From Aquimarina latercula DSM 2041 (lineage in GTDB: Bacteria; Bacteroidota; Bacteroidia; Flavobacteriales; Flavobacteriaceae), in contig NZ_AUMK01000004.1 in NCBI RefSeq assembly GCF_000430645.1, positions 1 through 64,000 on the forward strand: a stretch of DNA of 64,000 nt. The letters run 5' to 3'. Shown in pieces: positions 26,659 to 35,936 of this stretch. The notes under the pieces were generated by a model. It had not been told where the DNA came from and made no database searches. It saw only the letters and a program-made list of their open reading frames with translations. A program made the translations under genes and the position numbers. Each line of letters starts with the position of its first letter. The stretch's first letter is position 1.

Positions 26659-26826
26659 CCGCTAACAACATATATGTGTTCATAGCAAACAAGTGACCAA
26701 TCGAATGGTTATTGTATTTTTGGTAAGGCGCAATGCTTGCAGAATGGAAAAGTTAGCAATCAATGCGCAAATAAATCGAAAAGCAAGGTAACATTTTCAC
26801 CTGCTACGACACATATATTAAACGTT
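26659..26826 (+). repeat. attC-like site 28 (family A)
   Basis: Left core CCGCTAAC complements GTTAGCGG at 25933. It ends TAAACGTT at 26826. Confidence 0.87.
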
Positions 26827-26836
26827 ATCTACAATC

Positions 26837-27328
26837 ATGAAGAAAGATCTAACTTATTGGATTTGTAATAAAGAAGACAACCGAATTAATGATAATAATA
26901 AATTTGAGGATGGAGAGGTATTTGAGATAATCGGAAATGTCAATTTAATAAAATTAAAAGATGGGAGATATCAAGTAGCGGAATTTGGCTCTTTTAAAAA
27001 AATATTAGATGGAGATGGTTTCCCTCTTATAGATAATGAAATTGCAAAGGTTCTCGAAAAACATGCTCCTGATCAAATTGAATTAAGACCTGTTGAGATT
27101 TTCAGAAGAGCCAATAATCAAAAGTGGACAAACTACTCGGAATTGATCACTAAGCGAACTATTGATGTTCAAAGCTATGACAAAACCGAATCAAATGGAA
27201 TTAAAATTTTCACCTTACTGAACACATTTATATACGTTTCTCTTGATCTGAAAAAAATAATTGAGCATGAATTAGATCACTTAACTGATATTAGATTCAA
27301 ACAGGGACTACCTATTATGATCGGATAA
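26837..27328 (+). CDS. Unrecognised 163-aa cytosolic protein
   Basis: Soluble protein starting at ATG 26837, 13 bases after the core GTT. It has an N-terminal beta-rich region (YWICNKEDNRINDNNKFEDGEVFEIIG, IKLKDGRYQVAEFGSFKKIL) and a helical C-terminal part ending LDLKKIIEHELDHLTDIRF. The size, acidity and lack of localisation signals resemble immunity proteins, but no family can be named with confidence. Confidence 0.73.
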   Translation: MKKDLTYWICNKEDNRINDNNKFEDGEVFEIIGNVNLIKLKDGRYQVAEFGSFKKILDGDGFPLIDNEIAKVLEKHAPDQIELRPVEIFRRANNQKWTNYSELITKRTIDVQSYDKTESNGIKIFTLLNTFIYVSLDLKKIIEHELDHLTDIRFKQGLPIMIG

Positions 27329-27331
27329 AAA

Positions 27332-27501
27332 AGTAGATAACACTATATATGTGATCATAGCAGGTCGGTAATAAATCGATAGGTTCGTGTATATTTGGTA
27401 AGGCGCAATGCTTGCAGAAAGTAAAAGTTAGCAACCAATGCGCAGAAAAATCGAAAAAAAGGGTAACATTTTGCCCTGCTCCGACACATATATTAAACGT
27501 T
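27332..27501 (+). repeat. attC-like site 29 (family A)
   Basis: Left core GTAGATAAC is the exact reverse complement of GTTATCTAC at 26824. It ends TAAACGTT at 27501. Confidence 0.88.
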
Positions 27502-27572
27502 ATGCCACATCAACCGCATATAAAAAAGTTCTAATAAAATTAAATTTATTATAATAGAATTATAATCCAAAT

Positions 27573-29468
27573 ATGAATAGTAAACTTTTAATAAGAATCC
27601 TTACTCTATTATTATCATTGAATATTAATCAATCCATTAGTGCTCAAGACATTGAAATAACTGATATTGGATCGACAAGAGGTACCGCATATGCTATGCA
27701 AAATAAAGTTTTAACTATCGTGAGAAATGATAAACTGTACACTTATTTTGGTTTTATTGAAAATATTATAGATAGCGAAGTTTTATTCAATGTTAAAATA
27801 TTAGAATATGAAAAATCAACAGGTAATAAAAAATATATTCAAGTAGGCCAAATAGATGACTCAATAACACCAAGTAATCCACATGGTGGTCCAAGTATTA
27901 CTTTGGATAATGAAGGATATTTACATGTCGTATTTGGGCCACATTTTGGAGATATTCGTTATCGAAAATCAAAGAATTCTTTATATAATTCATCACTCAC
28001 CTTTCTTCCAGAAGAAACAATACCATCCTTAAAGTCTCAAGATTTTAGAACTAAGGATAAATGGACGTACCCTATAATAAAAGTTGATAGCTATGGAACT
28101 ATTCATATCTCCGGAAGTCTTGATGCACAATACAGTAATAATAATGGGGATCAATTAGATGACAGAGATGCAAAAGACATTGGTTATATACGAAAGAAAA
28201 AGAATGGAAATTGGGAATACCCTTTAAGTCCAGGTGATCCACTTGGAGATTTTAATCCAAAATATTTTGTAAGATATGATGTAATGATGAATATTGATAG
28301 CGCTAATAATATTCACGTACTTGCTCCGGATGTAAATCACAAGGCATCCACTGATAATTGGTATTTAGATTATCATTATTTTAAGTCAAATAATGGTGGT
28401 GATTCTTTTGAATATCTCGGTTTAGCATGGAGTCATAATTTAAAATCAGGAGCTGGAAAGGGAAATATCGCTTTTGATAATAATGATAACCCACATTTTT
28501 TAATCACTACTGGAAATAATTCTAGGAGCGAATACATATATTACAACTATTACAATGGAACATCTTGGAAAAATGAAGAAATAGAGATTGAAAACATTTA
28601 CCTGCACGAACCAAAAATTAGAATTGATGATTATGGAAAGATATACATTAGTTTTTATGGCAACTCGGATATAAGTTGGGTTAAAGGGGTTTCTTCTATT
28701 TATTTAGCACATAAAGATCTTAATGTTATCAATTCTAAATTTGAGATAAGTAAATTGAAAGAATCTCCCAGAAACTTACTTTGGATACCTTCCATTGAAG
28801 AAAATAATAATTACAACAATCTCCACAAAAATTGGTTTAATATGATTTGGCAGCAATGTAGAAGCGGACATTATAAAGAAAACCAAACGATATACTCTGA
28901 TAAAATTGTTCCTTTTGATTTTACAATACCAGATCAAACTTATATTGGTTTTACTGATTTTAGAGCAAGAAAATTGCTCAATATTGGAGACAGTATATCT
29001 TTAGAACAACACACTAATAAATCCATAGTTGCAAATAATAGTAATGCCTCATATATCTCTGGAAAAAGAATTAAATTTTCACCAGGTTTTAGTGTACAGC
29101 GGGGTGCAAAGTTTCATGCTTCAATTAATCCTGAATTAAATATAGGTGATACTATAACTATTCTTGCTAATAGATCAAATTATAAATCCGAAAAGACAAA
29201 AGAAGATTTAACACTAGAATCAAAAGTAGGAATTGTCCTTTATCCCAACCCTAATAATGGAAAATTTATAATTGAGATTCCTGGTAGTGAAACTTCTAAT
29301 GAGACCAAAATAAAAGTTTTTGACATTCGTGGTAAATTAATTTTTGACAAAAAATATACTATAAATCAAATAGGTGTTGATCTCACAACTTTCTTAAGTG
29401 GTATTTACTTCATAAATATTTCTTCTAATAAAATTAATAGAACTAAAAAAATATTAATAAACAAATAA
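27573..29468 (+). CDS. Secreted BNR/sialidase-like propeller protein with T9SS tail
   Basis: A 631-aa protein with signal peptide MNSKLLIRILTLLLSLNINQSISAQ. Residues about 75-400 carry repeats with Asp-box-like or BNR-like features (GGPSITLDNEGYLHVVFGP, YPIIKVDSYGTIHISGS, DNNDNPHFLITTGN, IRIDDYGKIYISFYG), indicating a beta-propeller of the sialidase or polysaccharide-lyase type. The DHGGPSIT-like sequence is also seen in BNR-4 ulvan or rhamnogalacturonan lyases. Residues about 460-530 form a linker and the last 75 a type IX sorting tail (LYPNPNNGKFIIEI...SGIYFINI). It is followed after 3 bases by a tail-fibre-like gene in the same cassette. The enzyme activity is an inference. Confidence 0.8.
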   Translation: MNSKLLIRILTLLLSLNINQSISAQDIEITDIGSTRGTAYAMQNKVLTIVRNDKLYTYFGFIENIIDSEVLFNVKILEYEKSTGNKKYIQVGQIDDSITPSNPHGGPSITLDNEGYLHVVFGPHFGDIRYRKSKNSLYNSSLTFLPEETIPSLKSQDFRTKDKWTYPIIKVDSYGTIHISGSLDAQYSNNNGDQLDDRDAKDIGYIRKKKNGNWEYPLSPGDPLGDFNPKYFVRYDVMMNIDSANNIHVLAPDVNHKASTDNWYLDYHYFKSNNGGDSFEYLGLAWSHNLKSGAGKGNIAFDNNDNPHFLITTGNNSRSEYIYYNYYNGTSWKNEEIEIENIYLHEPKIRIDDYGKIYISFYGNSDISWVKGVSSIYLAHKDLNVINSKFEISKLKESPRNLLWIPSIEENNNYNNLHKNWFNMIWQQCRSGHYKENQTIYSDKIVPFDFTIPDQTYIGFTDFRARKLLNIGDSISLEQHTNKSIVANNSNASYISGKRIKFSPGFSVQRGAKFHASINPELNIGDTITILANRSNYKSEKTKEDLTLESKVGIVLYPNPNNGKFIIEIPGSETSNETKIKVFDIRGKLIFDKKYTINQIGVDLTTFLSGIYFINISSNKINRTKKILINK

Positions 29469-29471
29469 AAA

Positions 29472-30542
29472 ATGAGCACTAAAAACTTATATCTATCCTT
29501 GATGTTATTATTCGTTGCTACTTTACGAGGGCAACATAATTATGACAATGAATCTGTAATTTTTTCCGTTAACAACCAGGTAGGAATTGGAACTGAAACA
29601 CCAAATTCAAAACTCCATATTTATGAAAATGAAATTGGTGGCGATGTTGCAATTACAATTCAAAATAGAGCTACATGGGATCCAAATGCAACTTCATCCT
29701 TACTTTTTAATCACAATGTAAATAATTTCAGTGGGGGTAAAATTTCGTCAGTTAGAGAGGGGAATTATTTAACAGGAGATGCAAGCACAGCAAACTCTTC
29801 ACTTGCGTTTTTTACAGCATTAAATGGTTTAAACCAAGAACATCTAAGAATAACAAAAGAAGGAAAGATAGGAGTTGGAACTAATAGCCCTCAATCAAAG
29901 TTTCATATTTTTGAAAATGTAATTGGTGGAGATGTCGCAGTAACCATACAAAATAGAGCAACATGGGACCCAAATGCAACTTCATCTTTGATTTTTAGTC
30001 ATAACGTAAATAACTTTAACGGCGGCAAAATATCTTCTATCAGAGAAGGAAATTATTTAACGGGCGATGCATCTACAGCTAACTCTTCACTTGCATTTTT
30101 TACAACATTAAATGATGTAAACCAAGAACATCTAAGAATAACAAAAGAAGGAAAGGTGGGTATTGGAACTTCACAACCAGGAGATTTTAAACTTGCTGTA
30201 GAAGGGATAATCGGAGCAAGAGAAATTGGTGTTACACTTGATGAAAATTGGAAATGGCCTGATTATGTTTTTAACAATGATTATAATCTACCTTCATTAA
30301 AAACAGTTAAAACTTACATTGATAAAAATGGACACCTTCCAGAAATCCCATCAGAAGAAGATGTAAAAGAAAACGGAATAAAACTAGCCGAACTAAATAC
30401 AGCTATGCTCAAAAAAATAGAAGAACTAACTTTGTATTTAATTCAACAAAACGAAACTATAGAAAAACAAAACAAAGACATTAAAGAGCTTAAGGACGAA
30501 TTAATGAACATCAAAAATAACCTCGATAATACTAAAAAATAA
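29472..30542 (+). CDS. Tail-fibre-like exported protein with tandem repeats
   Basis: A 356-aa protein with signal peptide (MSTKNLYLSLMLLFVATLRGQ). It contains two nearly identical 96-residue units (about 40-135 and 136-231; each with VGIGTxxPxSKxHIxEN, VAxTIQNRATWDPNATSSL, GKISSxREGNYLTGDASTANSSLAFFT and NQEHLRITKEGK). These are followed by a third start of the same motif, a DYNLPSLKTVKTYIDKNGHLPEIPSEEDV block and a long C-terminal coiled coil (about 305-350). This plan is typical of flavobacterial cell-surface fibre proteins. The DNA repeat period is about 288 bp, so the copy number may vary by recombination. It lies 3 bases after the propeller gene. Confidence 0.8.
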   Translation: MSTKNLYLSLMLLFVATLRGQHNYDNESVIFSVNNQVGIGTETPNSKLHIYENEIGGDVAITIQNRATWDPNATSSLLFNHNVNNFSGGKISSVREGNYLTGDASTANSSLAFFTALNGLNQEHLRITKEGKIGVGTNSPQSKFHIFENVIGGDVAVTIQNRATWDPNATSSLIFSHNVNNFNGGKISSIREGNYLTGDASTANSSLAFFTTLNDVNQEHLRITKEGKVGIGTSQPGDFKLAVEGIIGAREIGVTLDENWKWPDYVFNNDYNLPSLKTVKTYIDKNGHLPEIPSEEDVKENGIKLAELNTAMLKKIEELTLYLIQQNETIEKQNKDIKELKDELMNIKNNLDNTKK

Positions 30543-30546
30543 AACA

Positions 30547-30613
30547 TGGCATAACACAAATGTATGAAGTCATAATACCCTATCGGGATATTACACCTCA
30601 TACATAAACCGTT
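30547..30613 (+). repeat. attC-like site 30 (family G, short)
   Basis: Left core TGGCATAAC is the exact reverse complement of GTTATGCCA at 27499. It ends AACCGTT at 30613. Confidence 0.88.
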
Positions 30614-30659
30614 GTGTGTAATGCAAAAATTCCACTCACTAAATGGAAAAAATTAAGTA

Positions 30660-31178
30660 ATGAATAATGAATTTCTGACAATAAAAACTGACCGCCTTTT
30701 ATTACGTGAAATAACTGATTTAGACCTTCAAAATATTTTTAACGGACTTTCAAATCCAGATGTTATTAAGTACTACGGCATTAGTTTTGACAGTTTGGAT
30801 GCTGCAAAGCAACAAATGATTTGGTTTGCAGATAAAAAACAAATGTGGTGGGCGATTTGTTCTCTTGACAACAAAACTTTTTACGGAGCAGGAGGATTAA
30901 ATGATATTGATGATAAAGAAAATAAAGCGGAAATCGGACTTTGGCTACTTCCTGATTTTTGGGGAAAAGGAATTATGAAAGAAGCTTTGCCATTAATTTC
31001 AGATTACGGATTTAGCCAACTCAAATTAAATCGAATTGAGGGGTTTGTTGAAACTGATAATTTGAATTGTAAAATAGCGATGTCTAAACTTGATTTTAAC
31101 TACGAGAAAACAATGAAAGATTGCGAAATAAAAAATGGAAAATCAATAAGTGTAGATGTTTATGCTAAAACAAAATAA
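30660..31178 (+). CDS. GNAT acetyltransferase, RimJ/RimL type
   Basis: A 172-aa GNAT of the RimJ-like group, which acetylates ribosomal-protein N-termini or small amines: TDRLLLREITDLDL at the start, AGGLNDID as the central strand, and EIGLWLLPDFWGKGIMKEAL as the acetyl-CoA loop (about 95-110). Its first 80 residues match the gene cut by the window end at 63737 very closely (NPDVIKYYGIS, WFAD, WWAICS, GAGGLN), so a cassette copy and a chromosomal copy of one enzyme type coexist here. Acceptor unknown. Sole gene of its cassette, with a 47-base leader. Confidence 0.88.
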   Translation: MNNEFLTIKTDRLLLREITDLDLQNIFNGLSNPDVIKYYGISFDSLDAAKQQMIWFADKKQMWWAICSLDNKTFYGAGGLNDIDDKENKAEIGLWLLPDFWGKGIMKEALPLISDYGFSQLKLNRIEGFVETDNLNCKIAMSKLDFNYEKTMKDCEIKNGKSISVDVYAKTK

Positions 31179-31191
31179 TTACGAAAAACAC

Positions 31192-31387
31192 TACACACAA
31201 CACGGTGTATAAAACATAGCTAATAAGCGTTTAACCGAAAGGTATTGTATATTTATAAAGTCCGCCAAATTTTTAATTTGGCTTTTAAAAAATTGATAAG
31301 TTAAAAACAAAATATAAAAATTTGGCTCTGTGTTTATCCGAAAAGTTAGTGTCTTTTTACGCGCTACGTTTCATACACAAGTCCGTT
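31192..31387 (+). repeat. attC-like site 31 (family B)
   Basis: Left core TACACACAAC complements GTTGTGTGTA at 30611. It ends GTCCGTT at 31387. Confidence 0.88.
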
Positions 31388-31409
31388 GTGCGTCATTTAA
31401 ACAAACCAT

Positions 31410-32384
31410 ATGGAAGAAAAGAAAATTGGATTTAGATTATCAAAAGTTAATTGGATATTAGCTCTAATAGTAATCGGAATTTCAGCACTAATTTTTTTAA
31501 GAAGAGATGGAATAAATGGGTTTAGTCTTGGATATCTTTTTGGTTCAATTGTAACATCAGCGATAATACCTTTATTCTTCGCATTTATTGTTTGGCTTAT
31601 AAAAGGAAGGAAACAATATGCTGGAACTTACACATTTAATATTATTCTGCTTCTTATGTGTTTTGGAATTATAAAAGAACTTGGAGCTATAAGCAAAGAA
31701 AAAACTGATAGTCTAGAGGCTATTACTAAATCCGTTTCGGAATACAAGGGTAAAATAAACGACGAAGAAGATGGAATTGATGCATATCAAGAACATATGG
31801 CAAACGTAGATGACGGAATTTCCAAAATGATTAGAAATAGTACTGGAAATGAACAAGAAGTATATAAAAATCTTCAAAAATTCACATCCTTAAACAGTTC
31901 TGTTATGATAGATTGGCAAAAGTCTGTTGATTCAGTTGCTCAAGAAAGAATTTTGGATTATTCACTTTTAAACAATCAAGAAGAGTTTGACTATCAAGTT
32001 GGAGTATTAGAACATTACAAGAACCAATCAGAATCATATAAAAATCATTTTGAGAATAGAAAATCTATCCTTATTGAGTTAAATAAAAATATTCCGAAAG
32101 GAAATCTAACACTCAAAGGTGTTATGACTGGAATAAACAAAAAAGATTCAATCCAAAAACCAATATTTGAACCTTTTATCAAGTCTCATATTGATTACAG
32201 CAGTGATTTGTCAGATATAATCAAATTTCTTCAAGATAATCAAGGAAAATGGGAATATAAAAATGATGAATTGATATTTTCAACAGTAGAACTTGAAGAA
32301 ACGTATTCGAATTTAATTAATAAAATTGCTGAAGACGAAAATCGGATTAATGAATTGACCGACAAACTGATTGAAGTAATGTAA
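31410..32384 (+). CDS. Membrane protein with long helical soluble domain
   Basis: A 324-aa protein with three N-terminal membrane segments (about 14-31, 42-64 and 72-88) followed by a 230-residue helical, coiled-coil-prone domain (SKEKTDSLEAITKSVSEYKGKI... YSNLINKIAEDENRINELTDKLIEVM). No enzymatic motif is seen. ATG at 31410 follows the core by 23 bases. The plan resembles membrane-tethered scaffold or sensor proteins, with no specific assignment possible. Confidence 0.73.
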   Translation: MEEKKIGFRLSKVNWILALIVIGISALIFLRRDGINGFSLGYLFGSIVTSAIIPLFFAFIVWLIKGRKQYAGTYTFNIILLLMCFGIIKELGAISKEKTDSLEAITKSVSEYKGKINDEEDGIDAYQEHMANVDDGISKMIRNSTGNEQEVYKNLQKFTSLNSSVMIDWQKSVDSVAQERILDYSLLNNQEEFDYQVGVLEHYKNQSESYKNHFENRKSILIELNKNIPKGNLTLKGVMTGINKKDSIQKPIFEPFIKSHIDYSSDLSDIIKFLQDNQGKWEYKNDELIFSTVELEETYSNLINKIAEDENRINELTDKLIEVM

Positions 32385-32391
32385 AAAACGA

Positions 32392-32520
32392 ACGCACAAC
32401 AATGGCTATAAGTAATTGCTACAACTCGCCTACTTCTGAAAATCCTCGCGGATTTTCAATTTGGTGTGTACTTGCAAAGTTTCGTGCAAAACCACGCAAC
32501 TACTCATAGCCGAAACCGTT
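32392..32520 (+). repeat. attC-like site 32 (family H)
   Basis: Left core ACGCACAAC is the exact reverse complement of GTTGTGCGT at 31385. It ends AACCGTT at 32520. Close copy of site 19. Confidence 0.88.
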
Positions 32521-32542
32521 ATAAACAATAAAAATTAAATAC

Positions 32543-33667
32543 TTGAAAAAAAAACACATAGCTCTATACTTTCTCTCCTGCTTATTCTTTTATTCATGTT
32601 TGGCTCAAACTAAAAAGGATAGTATAAAATTAAAAATCGATAAACTGTTAGAATCCGAAATTGAACCATCAGGACCAGGAGGTTCAATACTTTTAAAAAA
32701 AGGAAATGATATAATATATCTAAAAAACTACGGACTGGCTAATCTGGAAACAAAAGAAAAAATAACGGAACATACTTCTTTTAATACAGGTTCTATTTCG
32801 AAAACCTTTATCTCTAATGGGATTCTAATATTAAAAGAAAGAGGATTACTCTCTTTAGAAGATAGTCTTTCAATGTATTTTAATGATTTTAGCAATAAAG
32901 AAATAGCAAATAAAGTCCAAATAAAGCATTTATTGTCACATACGTCAGGATTACCAGATAATAGGAAAGTTAAAGAAAATGTTGAGTTTTATTTGACGGC
33001 AAAGGATAGTGGGAATTTTGCGTCGTTAAAGTTAGCGAACAATCTTGAATTTCAATCAGGCGAAAAATATAAATATTCTAATCCTGCATTTAATGGCTTA
33101 GCTTTAATAATAGAAAAAATCACAAAAGATAAATGGCAAAAATTTATTGTCAAAAATATTTTAGAACCGTCTAATATGACTAATAGTAAAATTACAGATG
33201 GTGATTATCCTCAAAAAGATGTTGCCCACGCTTACAAATTTAAAGACGGACATTATACTGAGGATGATTATGGAGAAGTTCCAACATTTGCAGCATCCGG
33301 AAATAGTGGGATTTGGAGCTCAGTAATAGATTTAGCCAATTATGAGCATTCTATACAAGAAAATAAATTTTTAAGTAAGGAGCTTTTAAATAAATCAAGA
33401 ACTATTTATAGACCAAAAAATTGGAAAGACTCGATTAATCCAAGAATAGGATATAGTTGGTTCATAACACCTAAGACTAAGTCTAGATATAAAATGGATA
33501 TGATTTATCATACGGGTGAAGTAGGCGGATTTAATTCATTTTATTTCTATTTCCCCAGTACGGATGTTTTGTTCGTTGGATTATTTAATAAACCTTTAAA
33601 AAACTACTCTAAACTAATCAATGAAACTTTAGATACTTGTAATGACCTTAATTGGTTTGACAAATAA
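32543..33667 (+). CDS. Serine hydrolase, beta-lactamase/PBP-like
   Basis: A 374-aa exported enzyme of the class C beta-lactamase-related group (Pfam beta-lactamase family). It has an N-terminal signal ending near CLAQ, the nucleophile motif S84-I-S-K87, the Y178-S-N180 motif, LLSHTSGLP in between, and H323-T-G325 in place of KTG. It probably acts on cell-wall peptides or esters. A true antibiotic-resistance role is not implied. TTG start at 32543. Related folds occur as the pseudogene at 41892 and the chromosomal gene at 50432. Confidence 0.87.
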   Translation: MKKKHIALYFLSCLFFYSCLAQTKKDSIKLKIDKLLESEIEPSGPGGSILLKKGNDIIYLKNYGLANLETKEKITEHTSFNTGSISKTFISNGILILKERGLLSLEDSLSMYFNDFSNKEIANKVQIKHLLSHTSGLPDNRKVKENVEFYLTAKDSGNFASLKLANNLEFQSGEKYKYSNPAFNGLALIIEKITKDKWQKFIVKNILEPSNMTNSKITDGDYPQKDVAHAYKFKDGHYTEDDYGEVPTFAASGNSGIWSSVIDLANYEHSIQENKFLSKELLNKSRTIYRPKNWKDSINPRIGYSWFITPKTKSRYKMDMIYHTGEVGGFNSFYFYFPSTDVLFVGLFNKPLKNYSKLINETLDTCNDLNWFDK

Positions 33668-33694
33668 TTTGATTTCTATAAGATAATTAAAAAA

Positions 33695-33863
33695 GTTTAT
33701 AACACTATATATGTGATCATAGCGGCTAGGTAATCAATCGAATGGTTGTTGTATTTTTGGTAAGGCGCAATGCTTGCAGAAAGTAAAAGTTAGCAATCAA
33801 TGCGCAGAAAAATCAAAAAGCAAGGTAACATTTTGCTCTGCTACGACACATATATTAAACGTT
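33695..33863 (+). repeat. attC-like site 33 (family A)
   Basis: Left core GTTTATAAC is the exact reverse complement of GTTATAAAC at 32518. It ends TAAACGTT at 33863. Confidence 0.89.
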
Positions 33864-33888
33864 ACCACACATCAGAGAAGTATAAAGT

Positions 33889-34359
33889 TTGAAAATAATT
33901 TTTAAAATATTAATTCTAACATCCCTCCTATCGAGTTGTTCAAATTCGAATCGAGATTTAATAATTATCGAAAATGATTATGAAATTAATTTGGCTGAAT
34001 TAGACTCCGTTCGCGAAAATCTAAACGGATTTTGGGTTCCTGAAAATCAAATTGATGCGGAAGAAATACTCTGGCTAGATTTTCATAGAGAGAAAAATTC
34101 TGCAACTTGGGAAATTATACCATACAATGAACAAATAAAAAGAACTGAATCACTTCCTTATAAACCTTGTCCTACTATAGTTGAATTGATAAAATTGAAC
34201 GGAAAAACTCAAATGGAATTTGTAAGTTTAGGAGGTTCAAGTACAACCGAAATCCAACATTTGACAAAAACCAAATTTAAAATTGACGGAATAACCTACT
34301 TGAGACATAAAGGTTATGATTTTTTGAAATCTTGGAATGTTCACGGATATGAAAACTAA
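33889..34359 (+). CDS. Lipoprotein, first of a three-gene cassette
   Basis: A 156-aa lipoprotein (TTG start, signal MKIIFKILILTSLLSSC) with a mature domain containing LNGFWVPENQIDAEEILWLDFHREKNSATWEII and FVSLGGSSTTEIQHLTKTKFKIDGITYLRHKGY, reminiscent of lipocalin-like periplasmic proteins (GFW motif). It overlaps the next gene by 11 bases. The three genes of this cassette (lipoprotein plus two membrane proteins) are likely co-expressed. No family recognised. Confidence 0.74.
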   Translation: MKIIFKILILTSLLSSCSNSNRDLIIIENDYEINLAELDSVRENLNGFWVPENQIDAEEILWLDFHREKNSATWEIIPYNEQIKRTESLPYKPCPTIVELIKLNGKTQMEFVSLGGSSTTEIQHLTKTKFKIDGITYLRHKGYDFLKSWNVHGYEN

Positions 34360-34660
34360 AAGTAAAACGATACTAACAATATTATTTACGATACTGATTT
34401 TAGCATTTGTCATTTTATCAATAGGAGCTGGACACGGAACAAATTTATTTGCTAAAATATTTTATCCATTCACAATGATAATCGCAATTTTGTCCAAAAA
34501 TGGAATTGGAATTTTTCCAACAATATTAGCAATTGTTCAAATTCCCATTTATGCTTTAATTATGACTAAAAGACCTAAATGGAAATATTACCTAATTGGA
34601 ATTCATATAATTTCGGCAATTATTTGTCTGTATTTACCAACAGAAATTTTTAGCGGATAA
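34349..34660 (+). CDS. Small membrane protein
   Basis: A 103-aa protein with about three membrane segments (near 10-25, 33-49 and 55-69, plus a C-terminal one). ATG at 34349 is preferred to 34337, since the shorter start begins MKTKSKTILTILF. It overlaps the upstream lipoprotein gene by 11 bases, and a single base separates its stop from the next start. Function unknown. Confidence 0.7.
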   Translation: MKTKSKTILTILFTILILAFVILSIGAGHGTNLFAKIFYPFTMIIAILSKNGIGIFPTILAIVQIPIYALIMTKRPKWKYYLIGIHIISAIICLYLPTEIFSG

Positions 34661-34661
34661 A

Positions 34662-35072
34662 ATGAAAAAAGGAATTTTAAAAACATCGTTGCTTTATGGA
34701 ATAGGATTTGGAATTGCAGGAATTGCTTATGCGATTATTGAAAACCCATATATTCACGCTCCTGGATTTCATCATCTAATTTTATTTTTGACGTTAGTTG
34801 TTGGACTTATTTGGACATTGACAAGCACTGGGATTTTCTTTTTTAAGGAAAGAACTGATAAGTTAAAAGGTATAATAATTTCTAATAGCTTAATTATAAC
34901 CTGCTGTTTTTTATACGTAGCAATTCCAATTTATTTAGACTCAAACAAAAAGACATTTATTGAATCTGATTTTGTTCGGACTGAAGTCAAAGGAGATACA
35001 ACAGAATTATATCATAATGATAATCTAATTTATATAAAAGTTAAGGACTCTGTCATTTTAGACTTAAGATAA
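34662..35072 (+). CDS. Small membrane protein, DUF4199-like layout
   Basis: A 136-aa protein with four predicted membrane segments (about 7-25, 38-60, 68-85 and 90-105) and a short C-terminal extracytoplasmic tail (VRTEVKGDTTELYHNDNLIYIKV). It lies one base after the preceding gene, closing the three-gene cassette. It may be a partner of the upstream lipoprotein. Family not recognised. Confidence 0.7.
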   Translation: MKKGILKTSLLYGIGFGIAGIAYAIIENPYIHAPGFHHLILFLTLVVGLIWTLTSTGIFFFKERTDKLKGIIISNSLIITCCFLYVAIPIYLDSNKKTFIESDFVRTEVKGDTTELYHNDNLIYIKVKDSVILDLR

Positions 35073-35092
35073 AATAAAAGGAATAAAAAACA

Positions 35093-35279
35093 TGTGGTAA
35101 CAACACCTATGCGATAATGCGGATTAGTGTTTAATCCAAAGGTCATTGCCTATTTGGTTTGTCGCCAAAGGTTTAAATTTAGTATTTTAGAAAATATAAA
35201 AACAAAACATAAACTTTGGCTAAGTGCTTGCTCGAAAACCAATAGTTTTTTGCTCCCGCACTACGCATAGCTAAACGTT
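35093..35279 (+). repeat. attC-like site 34 (family D)
   Basis: Left core TGTGGTAAC is the exact reverse complement of GTTACCACA at 33861. It ends TAAACGTT at 35279. Confidence 0.89.
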
Positions 35280-35288
35280 AGCATTAAA

Positions 35289-35747
35289 TTGGACAAATTG
35301 AACAGAAAAATATCATCTGACCTAACCAAAATTTTTCAAATCGCATTTATTGGAAAATTTCTAACTTTATCAGTTATATTTTTCATTACACTTTTCATAT
35401 TTGACTTAAAAACTAATTTGATAGTTATTACTTTATGGATTATTGGTTTCGTTATACTTCGTCAAATTGGAATAACTAAATTGAAAACCATTTATTGGAA
35501 TGAACAATCATTAAAAGTCGGAAATCGGAATTCTCAGACGACAATTCTATTTGCGGACATTAAAAAAATAAAAAGGACCTTTCTATTTAATGATTTTCCA
35601 TTTAAGATAAAATTTATGGACTCTGGAAAGGTTAGGGAAGTATATTTTCTTCCAAAAAGCAGTGTGTTTCAGGGCTTTTTGAATGAGAATGAACTGATTG
35701 AAAAGCTTAAAAGTGATATAAAAAAATCCAATGCTAACAATGTATAA
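35289..35747 (+). CDS. Membrane protein with PH-like domain
   Basis: A 152-aa protein with two membrane segments (about 17-36 and 44-58) followed by a beta-rich domain (IYWNEQSLKVGNRNSQTTILFADIKKIKR... FKIKFMDSGKVREVYFLP), a bacterial PH-like layout. TTG start at 35289. The last residues (SNANNV and stop) are encoded by the next site, the frame passing the left core. Sole gene of its cassette. Function unknown. Confidence 0.72.
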   Translation: MDKLNRKISSDLTKIFQIAFIGKFLTLSVIFFITLFIFDLKTNLIVITLWIIGFVILRQIGITKLKTIYWNEQSLKVGNRNSQTTILFADIKKIKRTFLFNDFPFKIKFMDSGKVREVYFLPKSSVFQGFLNENELIEKLKSDIKKSNANNV

Positions 35748-35861
35748 CCGCAATTACGGCGGATTCGACTGCGTCCGAATCCACTCGGAATTGCTAACGC
35801 CAGTTTTAAACCGAAAAATTTGAGTACTTTAACCCGTAACTGACGGTTATACGAGACCGTT
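35730..35861 (+). repeat. attC-like site 35 (family J)
   Basis: Left core AATGCTAAC is the exact reverse complement of GTTAGCATT at 35277. The stem TATAACCGCAATTACGG pairs with CCGTAACTGACGGTTATA, with a central GGATTCGACTGCGTCCGAATCC hairpin. It ends GACCGTT. Confidence 0.87.
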
Positions 35862-35936
35862 ATAAGCAATTTCTCAAAATATTATGGTAACATTCTTTCC
35901 CCTTAAGACACTTATATATAACAATTAAAGAAAATA

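Noticed and set aside
32543..33667. Antibiotic resistance beta-lactamase
   Set aside because: The active-site motifs fit the broad serine hydrolase family with HTG instead of KTG, so resistance cannot be claimed.
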